DNA of 64,000 nucleotides from Flammeovirgaceae bacterium UBA2366 (GTDB lineage: Bacteria > Bacteroidota > Bacteroidia > Cytophagales > Cyclobacteriaceae), in assembly GCA_002344065.1 (NCBI GenBank), contig DDTK01000012.1, positions 124,001 to 188,000 of the forward strand, in the 5' to 3' direction. Each line of letters opens with the position of its first letter. The stretch's first letter is position 1. This document shows positions 49,811-58,919 of the stretch, piece by piece. The notes beneath the pieces are model-generated. The model searched no databases and was not told the origin of the DNA. It saw only the letters and a list, made by a program, of their open reading frames with translations. Position numbers and translations under genes: made by a program.

Positions 49811-50578
49811 CTAAACGCAACCTGCTACAAGACGCAATCCTTCTAACGTTAGGTTTGGTTCAATTCTGGTAAACGTACCATTAGATGCCGGTGTAATTAC
49901 TGAAGACAACCCTCCTGTAGCCACGGTGGAGAGATTAGAGTCATTTAACTCAGCTCGTATGCGCTCGAGCATTGATTTAACCAGCCCTTCATAGCCCAAC
50001 AATATTCCAGCCTGTATGGCATGCACCGTATTTTTACCCAGGACAGATTTAGGAAGCTCTAGCGGTACTTCAAATAATTTAGCGGTGTTTTGAGATAGTG
50101 CCCTGATCGCTGTTTTTAATCCAGGGGCTATGGCCACACCCAAAATTTTTCCTTCACCCGATACTGTGGTAAATGTAAGTGCGGTGCCAAAATCAACAAC
50201 CACACAATTTGTCTTAAACAAGGTATGCGCAGCTACAGCATTGGCAACCAGGTCGGAACCAATTTCATAGGGATTCAAAACCTCGATGGGAAGTTTCTTA
50301 TAAATATCCGGACCGAGTACAATAGGATTCTTTTCAAATAGGGTTACCGTTACATTTATAATTTTGTCTGTCAGGTTGGGAACAACGCTACTCAACACAA
50401 TCTTTTCAACATTACTGATTGACAACCCTGCTTCGAGCAAATAATCGCGAAACTTGATGCCATAATACAACTCAGGTCTGTCTGCCACGGCAGGAATTCT
50501 CCAAGTATACTTTAACGCCTGCTGGTCAAAAAGTCCAATGGTAATATCCGAGTTGCCAATATCGAGTACAAGTATCAT
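49811..50578 (-). CDS. coaX: Type III pantothenate kinase
   Basis: A 255-aa ASKHA-fold kinase. Motifs: phosphate-1 DIGNSDITIGLF (residues 5-16), pantothenate-binding YEIGSDLVANAVAAH, DFGTALTFTTV (about 123-133) and GVAIAPGLKTAIRALSQNTA. It phosphorylates pantothenate in the first step of CoA synthesis, is potassium-dependent and insensitive to CoA feedback. It overlaps the sirtuin gene upstream by 4 bases, so the two form a transcription unit. Confidence 0.95.
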   Translation of the reverse strand: MILVLDIGNSDITIGLFDQQALKYTWRIPAVADRPELYYGIKFRDYLLEAGLSISNVEKIVLSSVVPNLTDKIINVTVTLFEKNPIVLGPDIYKKLPIEVLNPYEIGSDLVANAVAAHTLFKTNCVVVDFGTALTFTTVSGEGKILGVAIAPGLKTAIRALSQNTAKLFEVPLELPKSVLGKNTVHAIQAGILLGYEGLVKSMLERIRAELNDSNLSTVATGGLSSVITPASNGTFTRIEPNLTLEGLRLVAGCV

Positions 50579-51264
50579 GAAAGTTCCAACAGTTTGGGTT
50601 TTAAACGCGCCAGTCCTGTACTGGCTTTATCCTGAATCATTTCCAGGTTTCTAATATAGTTGATATCCGGCAGTTTAGGATCAACCACGAATTTAGGAAC
50701 ATCGTACCGAACATAATTGATTAAACCTGCTGCAGGATACACCACCATAGAGGTGCCAACCACCAAAAAAATATCGGCCTGCGATGCATAGTCTGCCGCC
50801 ACTTCTATCATCGGAACCAATTCACCAAACCATACAATGTTTGGCCGAAGCTGAAAACCCTTTTCACACATATCGCCCCAATTCAATTCCCATCCTTGTA
50901 TTGGATAGACTAATGTCTCATCACCGGTGCTGCGGGATTCAAAAAGGCTGCCGTGCAAATGAACTACGTTAGAGGACCCAGCACGCTCATGGAGATTATC
51001 TACATTTTGAGTAACGATGGTGACATTGAAATGGGTTTCCAACTCAACCAGAATTTCATGCCCACGATTGGGCTTAACGTCAAGCGCTTTCTTTCTACGT
51101 TGATTATAAAAATCTAAAACCAGCTTAGGATTTTTAGCCCAGCCCTCGGGCGTAGCTACCTCTTCAACTTTAAAACCTTCCCACAAACCTCCGGAATCCC
51201 GAAAAGTTGGGATACCACTTTCAGCACTAATGCCGGCTCCGGTAAGGACAACTATATGTTTCAA
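50575..51264 (-). CDS. cobB: SIR2-family NAD-dependent protein deacylase
   Basis: A 229-aa sirtuin. NAD site GAGISAESGIPTFRDSGGLW (8-27), TQNVDNLHERAG (about 85-96), catalytic His in VHLHG (about 100), then GTSMVVYPAA. The acyl-lysine pocket has FYNQRRK, the Tyr-x-x-Arg of class III (desuccinylase-type) sirtuins. The four-Cys zinc site is not visible; only one Cys is present. It probably removes succinyl or other acyl groups from lysines. Translationally coupled with coaX. Confidence 0.9.
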   Translation of the reverse strand: MKHIVVLTGAGISAESGIPTFRDSGGLWEGFKVEEVATPEGWAKNPKLVLDFYNQRRKKALDVKPNRGHEILVELETHFNVTIVTQNVDNLHERAGSSNVVHLHGSLFESRSTGDETLVYPIQGWELNWGDMCEKGFQLRPNIVWFGELVPMIEVAADYASQADIFLVVGTSMVVYPAAGLINYVRYDVPKFVVDPKLPDINYIRNLEMIQDKASTGLARLKPKLLELS

Positions 51265-51285
51265 TCGTAAAGAGAATCTATGAAA

Positions 51286-51507
51286 TTATGATTCAAATTC
51301 AATTCTAGGCACTCCTGACTGGCGGATTATTGACATCAAGGTACCAATCTTGATTTCTTTATGGTTTGGAACCGGAACGGTAATAGTTGATTTTTCAAGT
51401 TTCTTTTGCATCATGATATGACTTCCTTTTTGGCGTATTTCAGTAAAACCATGTCTGGTAAGAATCTTACAGATGTCAGTTCCAGAAAATTTACCAATCT
51501 TACCCAA
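51286..51507 (-). CDS. hicA: HicA-type mRNA interferase toxin
   Basis: A 73-aa double-stranded-RNA-binding-like domain. KIGKFSGTDICKILTRHGFT, then KGSHIMMQ with the catalytic His30, then TITVPVPNHKEIKIGTLMSI. It cleaves mRNA and is inactivated by HicB. The gene begins inside the 3' end of hicB (8-base overlap), so toxin translation depends on antitoxin translation. Confidence 0.9.
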   Translation of the reverse strand: MGKIGKFSGTDICKILTRHGFTEIRQKGSHIMMQKKLEKSTITVPVPNHKEIKIGTLMSIIRQSGVPRIEFES

Positions 51508-51727
51508 CCGAAACTGCTAGTTGAGTTACAAAGATTTCATGGTGCTGGCGGGTTTTAATCTCCTCTTCAGAAGCATGTTCATAGAATAATTCTATTGCCT
51601 CTTTAAGATTTTCACTGGCTTCTTCAACTGTACCTCCCTGCGAAGCAATGTCCAATTCAGGACAAAAAGAAACATACCCGTCACCTTCACGTTCAATCAC
51701 TGCAGTAAACTGAAAAATCCTATTCAT
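51500..51727 (-). CDS. hicB: HicB-type antitoxin
   Basis: A 75-aa partial RNase-H fold: FTAVIEREGDGYVSFCPELD, then IASQGGTVEEASENLKEAIE. It is at the short end of the family and lacks the usual C-terminal HTH or RHH DNA-binding domain, so autorepression may be weak or absent. The antitoxin precedes the toxin here, the reverse of the classic hicAB order but common. Confidence 0.9.
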   Translation of the reverse strand: MNRIFQFTAVIEREGDGYVSFCPELDIASQGGTVEEASENLKEAIELFYEHASEEEIKTRQHHEIFVTQLAVSVG

Positions 51728-51758
51728 AGAATAAAGATAAGGGATTAATCACTAACAA

Positions 51759-54191
51759 TTATGACTTCTTCTTTCGTGCTGCTGCCTTTTTCGCGGTCTT
51801 CTTGGCAGGAGTCTTTGCCGGTTTAGCGGCTTTTGCAACCACAACATCAGCCTCCTCTTTCTTTTTAGCGCCACCAAAACGACCCCATCTACCCTTCTTC
51901 TCAGGCGCATTGGCTGCAAGTTCTAAACATTCTTCCAGGGTTAGATCTTTCGGTTCTTTGTCCTTTGGAATTTTTACATTCTTCTTCCCTGCTTTTATGT
52001 ACGGACCAAAACGACCGTTCAATACCTGAATATCAGGATTCGCATCAAATAATTTAATGGTCTTATTGGCGTCAGCAATACGTTTATTCTCGATCAACTC
52101 AATGGCTCGCGCTTCAGTTATTGTGTAAGGGTCTTCACCCTTAGGAATAGAAACAAACTTTTTATCATGTAGTACATACGGGCCAAAGCGACCAATATTG
52201 GCAACCACCGGTTTATCTTCAAACATGCCTAACTCCCGCGGCATCTTCAACAGTTCAAGTGCATCCTCCAGCGTAATGTTTTCGATAAATTGCCCCGGGC
52301 GCAGACTCGCGAACTTTGGTTTCTCACCCCCGTTATCATCCGGGTTCTCGCCAATCTGAATATAGGCACCAAACTTACCGAGCTTCACATAAACATTTTT
52401 GCCGCTCTTCGGATCAACCCCGAGTTCACGGTTTTTGCTGGCCGATGAACGCTCCACCAATTCGGTCTTTTTTACCTTTTTATGAAATGGTGTATAGAAA
52501 TTGTCCAGCATTTTATGCCACTCCAGTTTGCCGGTAGCAATCTCATCAAACTCTTGTTCAATTTCAGAAGTAAATGAATAATCGGTGATATCGGGAAAAT
52601 GATCTACCAAAAAATCATTTACCACCATGGCAATGTTGGTTGGGAATAACTTATTCTTCTCCGCTCCGGTTATTTCAGTTTCTTGATTTTTTGAAACCTC
52701 ATTGTTGGCAAGTTTTAATACTGTGTAATTTCTTTCTACACCTTCCCTGCTTTCTTTAACAACATAGCCACGCTTCTGCACCGTTGAGATAGTAGGTGCG
52801 TACGTAGAGGGACGACCAATGCCTAACTCTTCAAGTTTTTTAACCAGGCTGGCTTCTGTATACCGTGGGGGGTTACGTGAGAAAGACTGGCGTGCAATAA
52901 GTTCGTCCAGTTTAAGATCCTGTCCCAGCGTTAGCGGGGGCAGCACCTTGCTGTTTTGTTCATCATCTTCATCATCGCCCGACTCCATATATACCGATAA
53001 AAATCCCTGGAATTTTACCATCTCTCCTGTTGCCGTAAGCGTGCGAGGGTTTGTTGAGATATTAATGGTGGCAGTAGTCTTTTCTAATTCTGCGTCTGCC
53101 ATTTGAGAAGCAATAGCGCGCTTCCAGATTAATTCATACAACCGTTGGGCGTTGCGGTCCATACCCGGATCAAGAACAGAGAAATCTGTTGGCCGGATGG
53201 CTTCGTGTGCTTCCTGTGCACCGGATGACTTCGTTTTATACTGACGCAGGTTAACAAACTCCTTTCCATAAGCAGATTCAATCTGACGCTTAGCACCTTG
53301 TTGGGCTTCATCCGAAAGATTAACTGAATCCGTACGCATGTAGCTGATTTTACCGGATTCATAAAGCTTTTGCGCCACCATCATGGTTTGCACCACCGAG
53401 AAGCTAAGTTTTCTGGATGCTTCCTGCTGCAACGTTGATGTTGTAAAAGGAGGCGCTGGCGAGCGCTTCAAGGGCTTGGTCTGCAAATCGGCTATAGAAA
53501 ACTTTGCTCCCTTGCAGGATTCTAAAAATTCATAAGCCTCTTCCTCTTTATCAAATCGCTCAGGTAATTCGGCCTGGAGTGTCTTTCCTTTACCCAAATC
53601 AAACTGGGCAGTAACGCGATAGGATGTTTTTGTTGTAAAGTCATTTATTTCCCGTTCACGTTCTACCACTAACCGTACAGCAACAGATTGTACACGACCC
53701 GCAGAAAGGCCCGTTTTAATTTTCTTCCAAAGAATCGGAGAAAGTTCATACCCAACAAGACGATCAAGAATTCTTCGTGCTTGCTGCGCATTAACCAGGT
53801 CAACGTCTATTCCACGCGGATTCTCGATCGCGCTCAGTATCGCTTTTTTAGTAATCTCTGTAAAGACAATTCTGCGAGTTTTTGCATCGTTAAGATCAAG
53901 CGACTCTTTTAAATGCCAGGCAATAGCTTCTCCCTCACGGTCTTCGTCACTCGCCAGGTAAACCATCTCTGCATCATCCGCTAATTTCTTTAGGGTTTTG
54001 ATGATGTCCTTTTTATCAGGACTTATTTCATAGGTTGGCTCAAAATCATTCTCAATATCAATAGCACCAGAACCTTTTGGCAGGTCGCGAATATGACCCA
54101 TACTGGAAGTCACCTTGAAATCTTTCCCAAGATATCCTTCAATAGTCTTCGCTTTAGCCGGAGATTCAACGATTACAAGATTTTTTCCCAT
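51759..54191 (-). CDS. topA: DNA topoisomerase I
   Basis: An 810-aa type IA topoisomerase. TOPRIM domain (3-125, VIVESPAKAKTIEGYLG, with EDREGEAI), the active-site region SYMRTDSVNLSDEA (about 285-298), then IGRPSTYAPTISTVQKRGYV (about 450-470). The C-terminal half has three TopA repeat units without zinc Cys (GRFGPYVLHDKKFVSIPKGE type). The last 40 residues are Lys/Ala-rich (AKPAKTPAKKTAKKAAARKK), a basic tail for DNA binding. It relaxes negative supercoils. Confidence 0.97.
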   Translation of the reverse strand: MGKNLVIVESPAKAKTIEGYLGKDFKVTSSMGHIRDLPKGSGAIDIENDFEPTYEISPDKKDIIKTLKKLADDAEMVYLASDEDREGEAIAWHLKESLDLNDAKTRRIVFTEITKKAILSAIENPRGIDVDLVNAQQARRILDRLVGYELSPILWKKIKTGLSAGRVQSVAVRLVVEREREINDFTTKTSYRVTAQFDLGKGKTLQAELPERFDKEEEAYEFLESCKGAKFSIADLQTKPLKRSPAPPFTTSTLQQEASRKLSFSVVQTMMVAQKLYESGKISYMRTDSVNLSDEAQQGAKRQIESAYGKEFVNLRQYKTKSSGAQEAHEAIRPTDFSVLDPGMDRNAQRLYELIWKRAIASQMADAELEKTTATINISTNPRTLTATGEMVKFQGFLSVYMESGDDEDDEQNSKVLPPLTLGQDLKLDELIARQSFSRNPPRYTEASLVKKLEELGIGRPSTYAPTISTVQKRGYVVKESREGVERNYTVLKLANNEVSKNQETEITGAEKNKLFPTNIAMVVNDFLVDHFPDITDYSFTSEIEQEFDEIATGKLEWHKMLDNFYTPFHKKVKKTELVERSSASKNRELGVDPKSGKNVYVKLGKFGAYIQIGENPDDNGGEKPKFASLRPGQFIENITLEDALELLKMPRELGMFEDKPVVANIGRFGPYVLHDKKFVSIPKGEDPYTITEARAIELIENKRIADANKTIKLFDANPDIQVLNGRFGPYIKAGKKNVKIPKDKEPKDLTLEECLELAANAPEKKGRWGRFGGAKKKEEADVVVAKAAKPAKTPAKKTAKKAAARKKKS

Positions 54192-54557
54192 GTCTTCACA
54201 TTATTCAAAGTGCCCAAATATCTGCAAATTTTTAAAAAATCAAATTGCTGGTGTTTGTAACGCTATCTGCTCATGCGCCAGCAACACACTCAAACGTTTG
54301 TTTAGACTACCCTTCTAACCGGAAAGAAAATTTTACACAATACGCTGATAAACAGAAGCATCAACCTGATTTCATACCCTGCTTATTCGCTGCGATTGCT
54401 TATAATTTTTCAAGAGTCAAAAGAAACATTAAAAAAATTTTAATCTTACATCTCCAAACATTCAAATGAGGTGCTTTTTATGTATTCAGAGTTAAAATCA
54501 TTATTCCGGAAAGAATTCCTATTTTTAGCGCGCTAACACACATTTAATAGTTAATTC
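54192..54557. other. Intergenic region, no feature seen
   Basis: 366 bases between the divergent topA and AGCS symporter genes. AT-rich. I found no gene, no strong hairpin and no consensus promoter; promoters for both genes should lie here. Confidence 0.5.
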
Positions 54558-55952
54558 ATGAGCGAACTGATTGCACGAATTGCCAATGAGATTTACACAC
54601 CGGTTGCCTTTCTGTTAATTCTTGGCGGATTATTTTTTCTGGTGCGCTCACGCTTTGTGCAATACAAGTATTTCAAGCATGCGATTAATATTTTACGTGG
54701 TAAATACGCTAATCCAAACGACCCCGGACAAATTAATCCATACCAGGCACTCTCCACTGCGTTGGCATCAACTGTTGGCATGGGAAATATTGCCGGTGTA
54801 GCTGCAGCAATTTCTATCGGGGGACCCGGGGCACTCTTTTGGATGTGGATGACAGCACTAGTGGGCATGTCAACCAATTTTTTTACCAGCACCCTCTCGG
54901 TGATGTATCGTGGAAAAGATTCAGAAGGTGTCATTCAAGGAGGACCAATGTATGTTATTCGTGAAGCACTTGGAAAAAAATGGCAGCCACTGGCTTTCCT
55001 GTTTTGTGTGTGCTGTTTGGTGGGCTGCCTACCGATATTTCAAGCCAATCAACTTACGCAAGCTATTGTAGATATTGGAATTGATAACGAAGAAATTAAA
55101 AACGCCACCTTCACGCTGATGGGATTCGTGATCAGCACACCAAAGTTCATTATTGGAACCACCCTTATGATTATTGCCGGAGTGGTTATTTTAGGTGGCA
55201 TACAACGCATTGGAAACTGGGCAGGTAAGATGGTGCCGATGATGATCATTATTTATTTTCTTTCTGTTTTTGGTATACTAATCATGCACCTCGATCAGAT
55301 TCCGCATTATTTGTGGATGATTATTTCAGATGCCTTTACGGCTGATAACTACAAAGGAAGCCCTGCACTGGGGGGTATTTTAGGTGGTTTGATCATAGCC
55401 GGTGTGCGCAGAGCATCATTCTCTAACGAAGCCGGTATTGGAACCGCGCCTCTTGCTTTAGGGGCATCTAAGAGTACAGAACCCATTCGCGAAGGTCTTG
55501 TGTCCATGCTTAGTCCTGCCATTGATACACTTATTGTTTGTACGCTAACCGCGCTTGCTATTTTAGCCACTGATGTGTGGCAAACAACAGGCGCTAGTGG
55601 TGTCACCCTTACTTCAACGGCTTTTCAAACCGCTATCCCGGGTTTTGGAAAGTATATCCTTCTGCTATGCGCATTTTTCTTTGCGGTCACCTCTGTCTTT
55701 TCTTATAGTTATTATGGAAGTAAATCACTTTCGTTCCTCTTTGGGGTGAAAGCGAGCAAGTGGTACAATTACTTTTACCTGGTTACTATTGTGTTAGGGG
55801 CCATAGCTTCCATGCAGGATATTATGAACATCATTGATATTGCCTATGCACTCATGGCTATACCCACGATGCTTTCGGGATTTGTTCTGGCACCAAAGGT
55901 GATGACAGAAGCCAAGCGTTACTTTGCAGCGTTGAAGATAAAGGAGGGTTAA
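54558..55952 (+). CDS. AGCS-family sodium:alanine symporter
   Basis: A 464-aa inner-membrane protein with about ten or eleven transmembrane segments. Family features: ALSTALASTVGMGNIAGVAA (about 66-85), GGPGALFWMWMTALVGMSTN, and RRASFSNEAGIGTAPLA (the substrate/Na site). It imports alanine or glycine with sodium. Its 3' end overlaps a convergent gene by 4 bases. Confidence 0.95.
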   Translation: MSELIARIANEIYTPVAFLLILGGLFFLVRSRFVQYKYFKHAINILRGKYANPNDPGQINPYQALSTALASTVGMGNIAGVAAAISIGGPGALFWMWMTALVGMSTNFFTSTLSVMYRGKDSEGVIQGGPMYVIREALGKKWQPLAFLFCVCCLVGCLPIFQANQLTQAIVDIGIDNEEIKNATFTLMGFVISTPKFIIGTTLMIIAGVVILGGIQRIGNWAGKMVPMMIIIYFLSVFGILIMHLDQIPHYLWMIISDAFTADNYKGSPALGGILGGLIIAGVRRASFSNEAGIGTAPLALGASKSTEPIREGLVSMLSPAIDTLIVCTLTALAILATDVWQTTGASGVTLTSTAFQTAIPGFGKYILLLCAFFFAVTSVFSYSYYGSKSLSFLFGVKASKWYNYFYLVTIVLGAIASMQDIMNIIDIAYALMAIPTMLSGFVLAPKVMTEAKRYFAALKIKEG

Positions 55953-57373
55953 GAAATCTCTACTTGTCGCGGCTGATAATCGAACAAGCCACGCTCTTTA
56001 ATGGCCTCTGCAACTTTGTGCGGAACATATTTTTCCCAACCGCTTTCCCCATTTCGTATCATCGCCAACACATGATCGGATATAATGTGCAGATTTTTGG
56101 TGTTCGCATCCTTGATGTCCTCAAGCTTATTGTTATCCATCAGGTAACGGAACAAATTTTTAAGGTTAGCTGGTAAATCCACTTCAAAGTCGCCCAAGGT
56201 GAGCAGGTTTTGTGAATCGCGAATAAGAGCCGGATAAATATAAAGTTTCACGTTTGTTCCAAACAGTGAGGCAAAGCACTCCAGAATACCACCCCGGGTA
56301 TTCTCATAGGTTTTTTCATCGAAAACTTTTTGTAAGGCATTAATGCCCATGATAATCCCGATTTTCTTTCCTTTTGTTATTCTTGAGAGATAATCGACCA
56401 GCCGGTAGTATTCAAAATAATTTGAAATCAATACATGCTGACCCAGCGAGCAAATAATATCTGCCCGGTGAAGGAAATCCGTTTCATCAATGTTGCCATC
56501 CGAACTCAAGTCGTTTAGCGTTAGCTCTGTAAGTACTACAATTTTTGATCGCTCCACATCAGGCTCGTGCTTGAACCTTCTACGGGCCGCCAGCAACATA
56601 TCTACATTTACGTGCGTAGGCGGACGGAATCTTCCTCGCAATACCAGCAGATGTTTCTTATATAATTCATCCGATGGTTGCATCACCTCCCCATCCGGTC
56701 CAAACATCGCAGCTTTTGTTAAACCGTTTTTCACCAGCTTCAGCGCCATTAACCGGTTGTCCACATGTCGGAAGTCCGGACCGGTAATACGAAACATATC
56801 AATTTCAATTCTTCTGCCGTGCAGGCCATCCAACAATGACATGAGTATTTTTTCAGGGTCATTGAAGAATGTACACGCATAAATCATATTAACACCTACA
56901 ACACCCAACGCATATTGTTGTTGTAAGGGATCATTGTCGTGCATCTTCACGTGAATAATACAATCGTTGTATTCTGCTTTCGGTTGTAACTGAAAACGTA
57001 ATCCAATCCAGCCATGCGCCTGGTTGGTCCGGTCGAAGTTTAATATCTCTACCGTATTGGCAAAGGCAAAAAAGCGGGTGGTCTCAACACGATGCGGAAG
57101 GCGTTCAGCCAGTAACGGGAATTCATGCTCCAGCATTTTGATGAGTCGCGGCTCACACACATAGCGCTCGCAATACCCGTAGATGGCATCACTAAACTTC
57201 ATGTCGTAAGCCGACATGGTTTTTGCAATAGTACCCGAAGCGCCACCGGCTTTGAAAAAGTTAGCAGCTACCTCCTGCCCTGCACCAATTTCAGCAAAAG
57301 AACCGTAGACTTCTTTGCTCAGGTTAATCCTCAGTGCCTTCTCCTGCGTGGTCAATTTTCTGAATTCATCCAT
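55949..57373 (-). CDS. Large conserved protein of unknown function
   Basis: A 474-aa soluble protein. Its start is very conserved by recall: LTTQEKALRINLSKEVYGSF, AEIGAGQEVAANFFKAGGAS and SGTIAKTMSAYDMKFSDAIY. I recall this in many Bacteroidota and cyanobacteria under inconsistent labels, including nicotinate-nucleotide adenylyltransferase and TonB receptor, neither of which fits the sequence. I see no P-loop, HIGH motif, signal peptide or membrane segment. A mixed alpha/beta enzyme-like protein of unknown function. Confidence 0.7.
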   Translation of the reverse strand: MDEFRKLTTQEKALRINLSKEVYGSFAEIGAGQEVAANFFKAGGASGTIAKTMSAYDMKFSDAIYGYCERYVCEPRLIKMLEHEFPLLAERLPHRVETTRFFAFANTVEILNFDRTNQAHGWIGLRFQLQPKAEYNDCIIHVKMHDNDPLQQQYALGVVGVNMIYACTFFNDPEKILMSLLDGLHGRRIEIDMFRITGPDFRHVDNRLMALKLVKNGLTKAAMFGPDGEVMQPSDELYKKHLLVLRGRFRPPTHVNVDMLLAARRRFKHEPDVERSKIVVLTELTLNDLSSDGNIDETDFLHRADIICSLGQHVLISNYFEYYRLVDYLSRITKGKKIGIIMGINALQKVFDEKTYENTRGGILECFASLFGTNVKLYIYPALIRDSQNLLTLGDFEVDLPANLKNLFRYLMDNNKLEDIKDANTKNLHIISDHVLAMIRNGESGWEKYVPHKVAEAIKERGLFDYQPRQVEIS

Positions 57374-57509
57374 ATCCCAACTGTCGATTAAAGCCCGTTT
57401 AAAAAATCACATCAAAGGTAAACAACCTATACCGAACACCCCATGCTTTACAACTTTTTTGATAATTGACCTATAAGGTCTATTTTTCGAACTTCACATA
57501 CTATAACAC

Positions 57510-58898
57510 ATGGATCTACGAGGAGGTTTTACCAGCAGAATAGGATTTATCCTGGCAGCAGCAGGTTCGGCTGTTGGTCTTGGTAACATTTGGAAATTCC
57601 CTTATGAAACCGGTCAAAATGGTGGCGCGGCTTTTTTACTGATTTACCTGGCCCTCACCTTTTTGCTTTGTTACCCGGTTATGGTGGGCGAAATAGCCAT
57701 CGGACGAAAAGCCGGACTGGATGCCTATGGTTCATATCAAAAACTGGGAGGCAAAAAATGGGGCTACCTGGGATTGTATGGAATCATCTGCGGGATCATG
57801 ATCCTCTCCTTTTATAATGTGGTAGCCGGATGGGCCTTTGGATACTTCATCGAAATATCATTCAGCGACTTACTGGAAGAAGAAAACTATGGAGCATTTT
57901 TCGGGCGCTATGTAGTAGATTTTTGGGATAACCTTATTTTCTCCCTTTGCTTCATGCTTATTACTGCATTTATTGTGATAAAGGGTGTTCAAAAAGGTAT
58001 TGAGCGGGCTTCCAAGATCATGATGCCCACACTCTTTATTATATTAATTGCACTGATCATCTACAGCCTTACTTTGCCCAGTGCAATGGCTGGAGTTCAG
58101 TTTTACCTGTTACCCGATTTTAGTGAAATCACAATAGAAACTTTGTATTCGGCCATGGGTCAGGCCTTCTTCTCACTTTCACTCGGCATGGGTGCGTTGA
58201 TCACGTATGGGTCCTATGTTGATAAAAACCAGAATGTGTTAAGATCTGCCGCTACCATTACTGCTCTTGACATTGCGGTAGCGTTTCTGGCGGGCTTGCT
58301 CATTTTTCCGTTAGTTTTCTCACAAGGTCAAAAACCTGACGAAGGTCCAGCATTGGTATTTATTGTACTCCCTGGAATTTTCCAAGCCATGGGACCTGTG
58401 CTAGGCAAACTCGTTGGTGGAGGTTTCTTCCTGCTGCTATGCTTTGCTGCCCTCACCTCCACCATCTCGTTGTTGGAAGTACCGGTGGCCTATTTTGTTG
58501 ATCAGAAAAAGATTCCCCGAAAAACCAGTGTATGGGCATTGGCCACGCTGGTTTTCATTCTGGGTTTACCCAGTATGCTCTCGCAAGGTGCAGTGAAAAT
58601 GTTTTCTTCCTTGCCGTTTTATAACGGCAAATCAGCGCTGGATTTTGTGAGCGAAGTTTTTTCCGATATCAGTTTGCCGTTAGGTGGATGCTTGATGACT
58701 TACTTTATTGCTACCCGGTGGGGTACAAAAAATATGAGCGAGGAATTAGCGCACGGCAACCCGCTCTACAAAGGTTCATTTTATGAACGCTACATAAACT
58801 TTACCATTCGTTACATCTGCCCGGTTTTGTTAGGCATTTTTTCCATCATGATTATCATTGATAAGTTTATTGGCTTTGATAAACTGGGATTGAAGTAA
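57510..58898 (+). CDS. NSS-family sodium-dependent neurotransmitter/amino-acid symporter
   Basis: A 462-aa inner-membrane protein with about 11-12 transmembrane segments. The signature GFILAAAGSAVGLGNIWKFP (TM1, sodium site) and YETGQNGGAAFLLIYL follow the N-terminus directly. TM6 has SLSLGMGALITYGSYV. It is the bacterial LeuT/SNF class and probably takes up amino acids with sodium. A ClC gene follows after 21 bases on the same strand. Confidence 0.95.
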   Translation: MDLRGGFTSRIGFILAAAGSAVGLGNIWKFPYETGQNGGAAFLLIYLALTFLLCYPVMVGEIAIGRKAGLDAYGSYQKLGGKKWGYLGLYGIICGIMILSFYNVVAGWAFGYFIEISFSDLLEEENYGAFFGRYVVDFWDNLIFSLCFMLITAFIVIKGVQKGIERASKIMMPTLFIILIALIIYSLTLPSAMAGVQFYLLPDFSEITIETLYSAMGQAFFSLSLGMGALITYGSYVDKNQNVLRSAATITALDIAVAFLAGLLIFPLVFSQGQKPDEGPALVFIVLPGIFQAMGPVLGKLVGGGFFLLLCFAALTSTISLLEVPVAYFVDQKKIPRKTSVWALATLVFILGLPSMLSQGAVKMFSSLPFYNGKSALDFVSEVFSDISLPLGGCLMTYFIATRWGTKNMSEELAHGNPLYKGSFYERYINFTIRYICPVLLGIFSIMIIIDKFIGFDKLGLK

Positions 58899-58919
58899 CA
58901 GGAATTTTTAACCTTCTTA

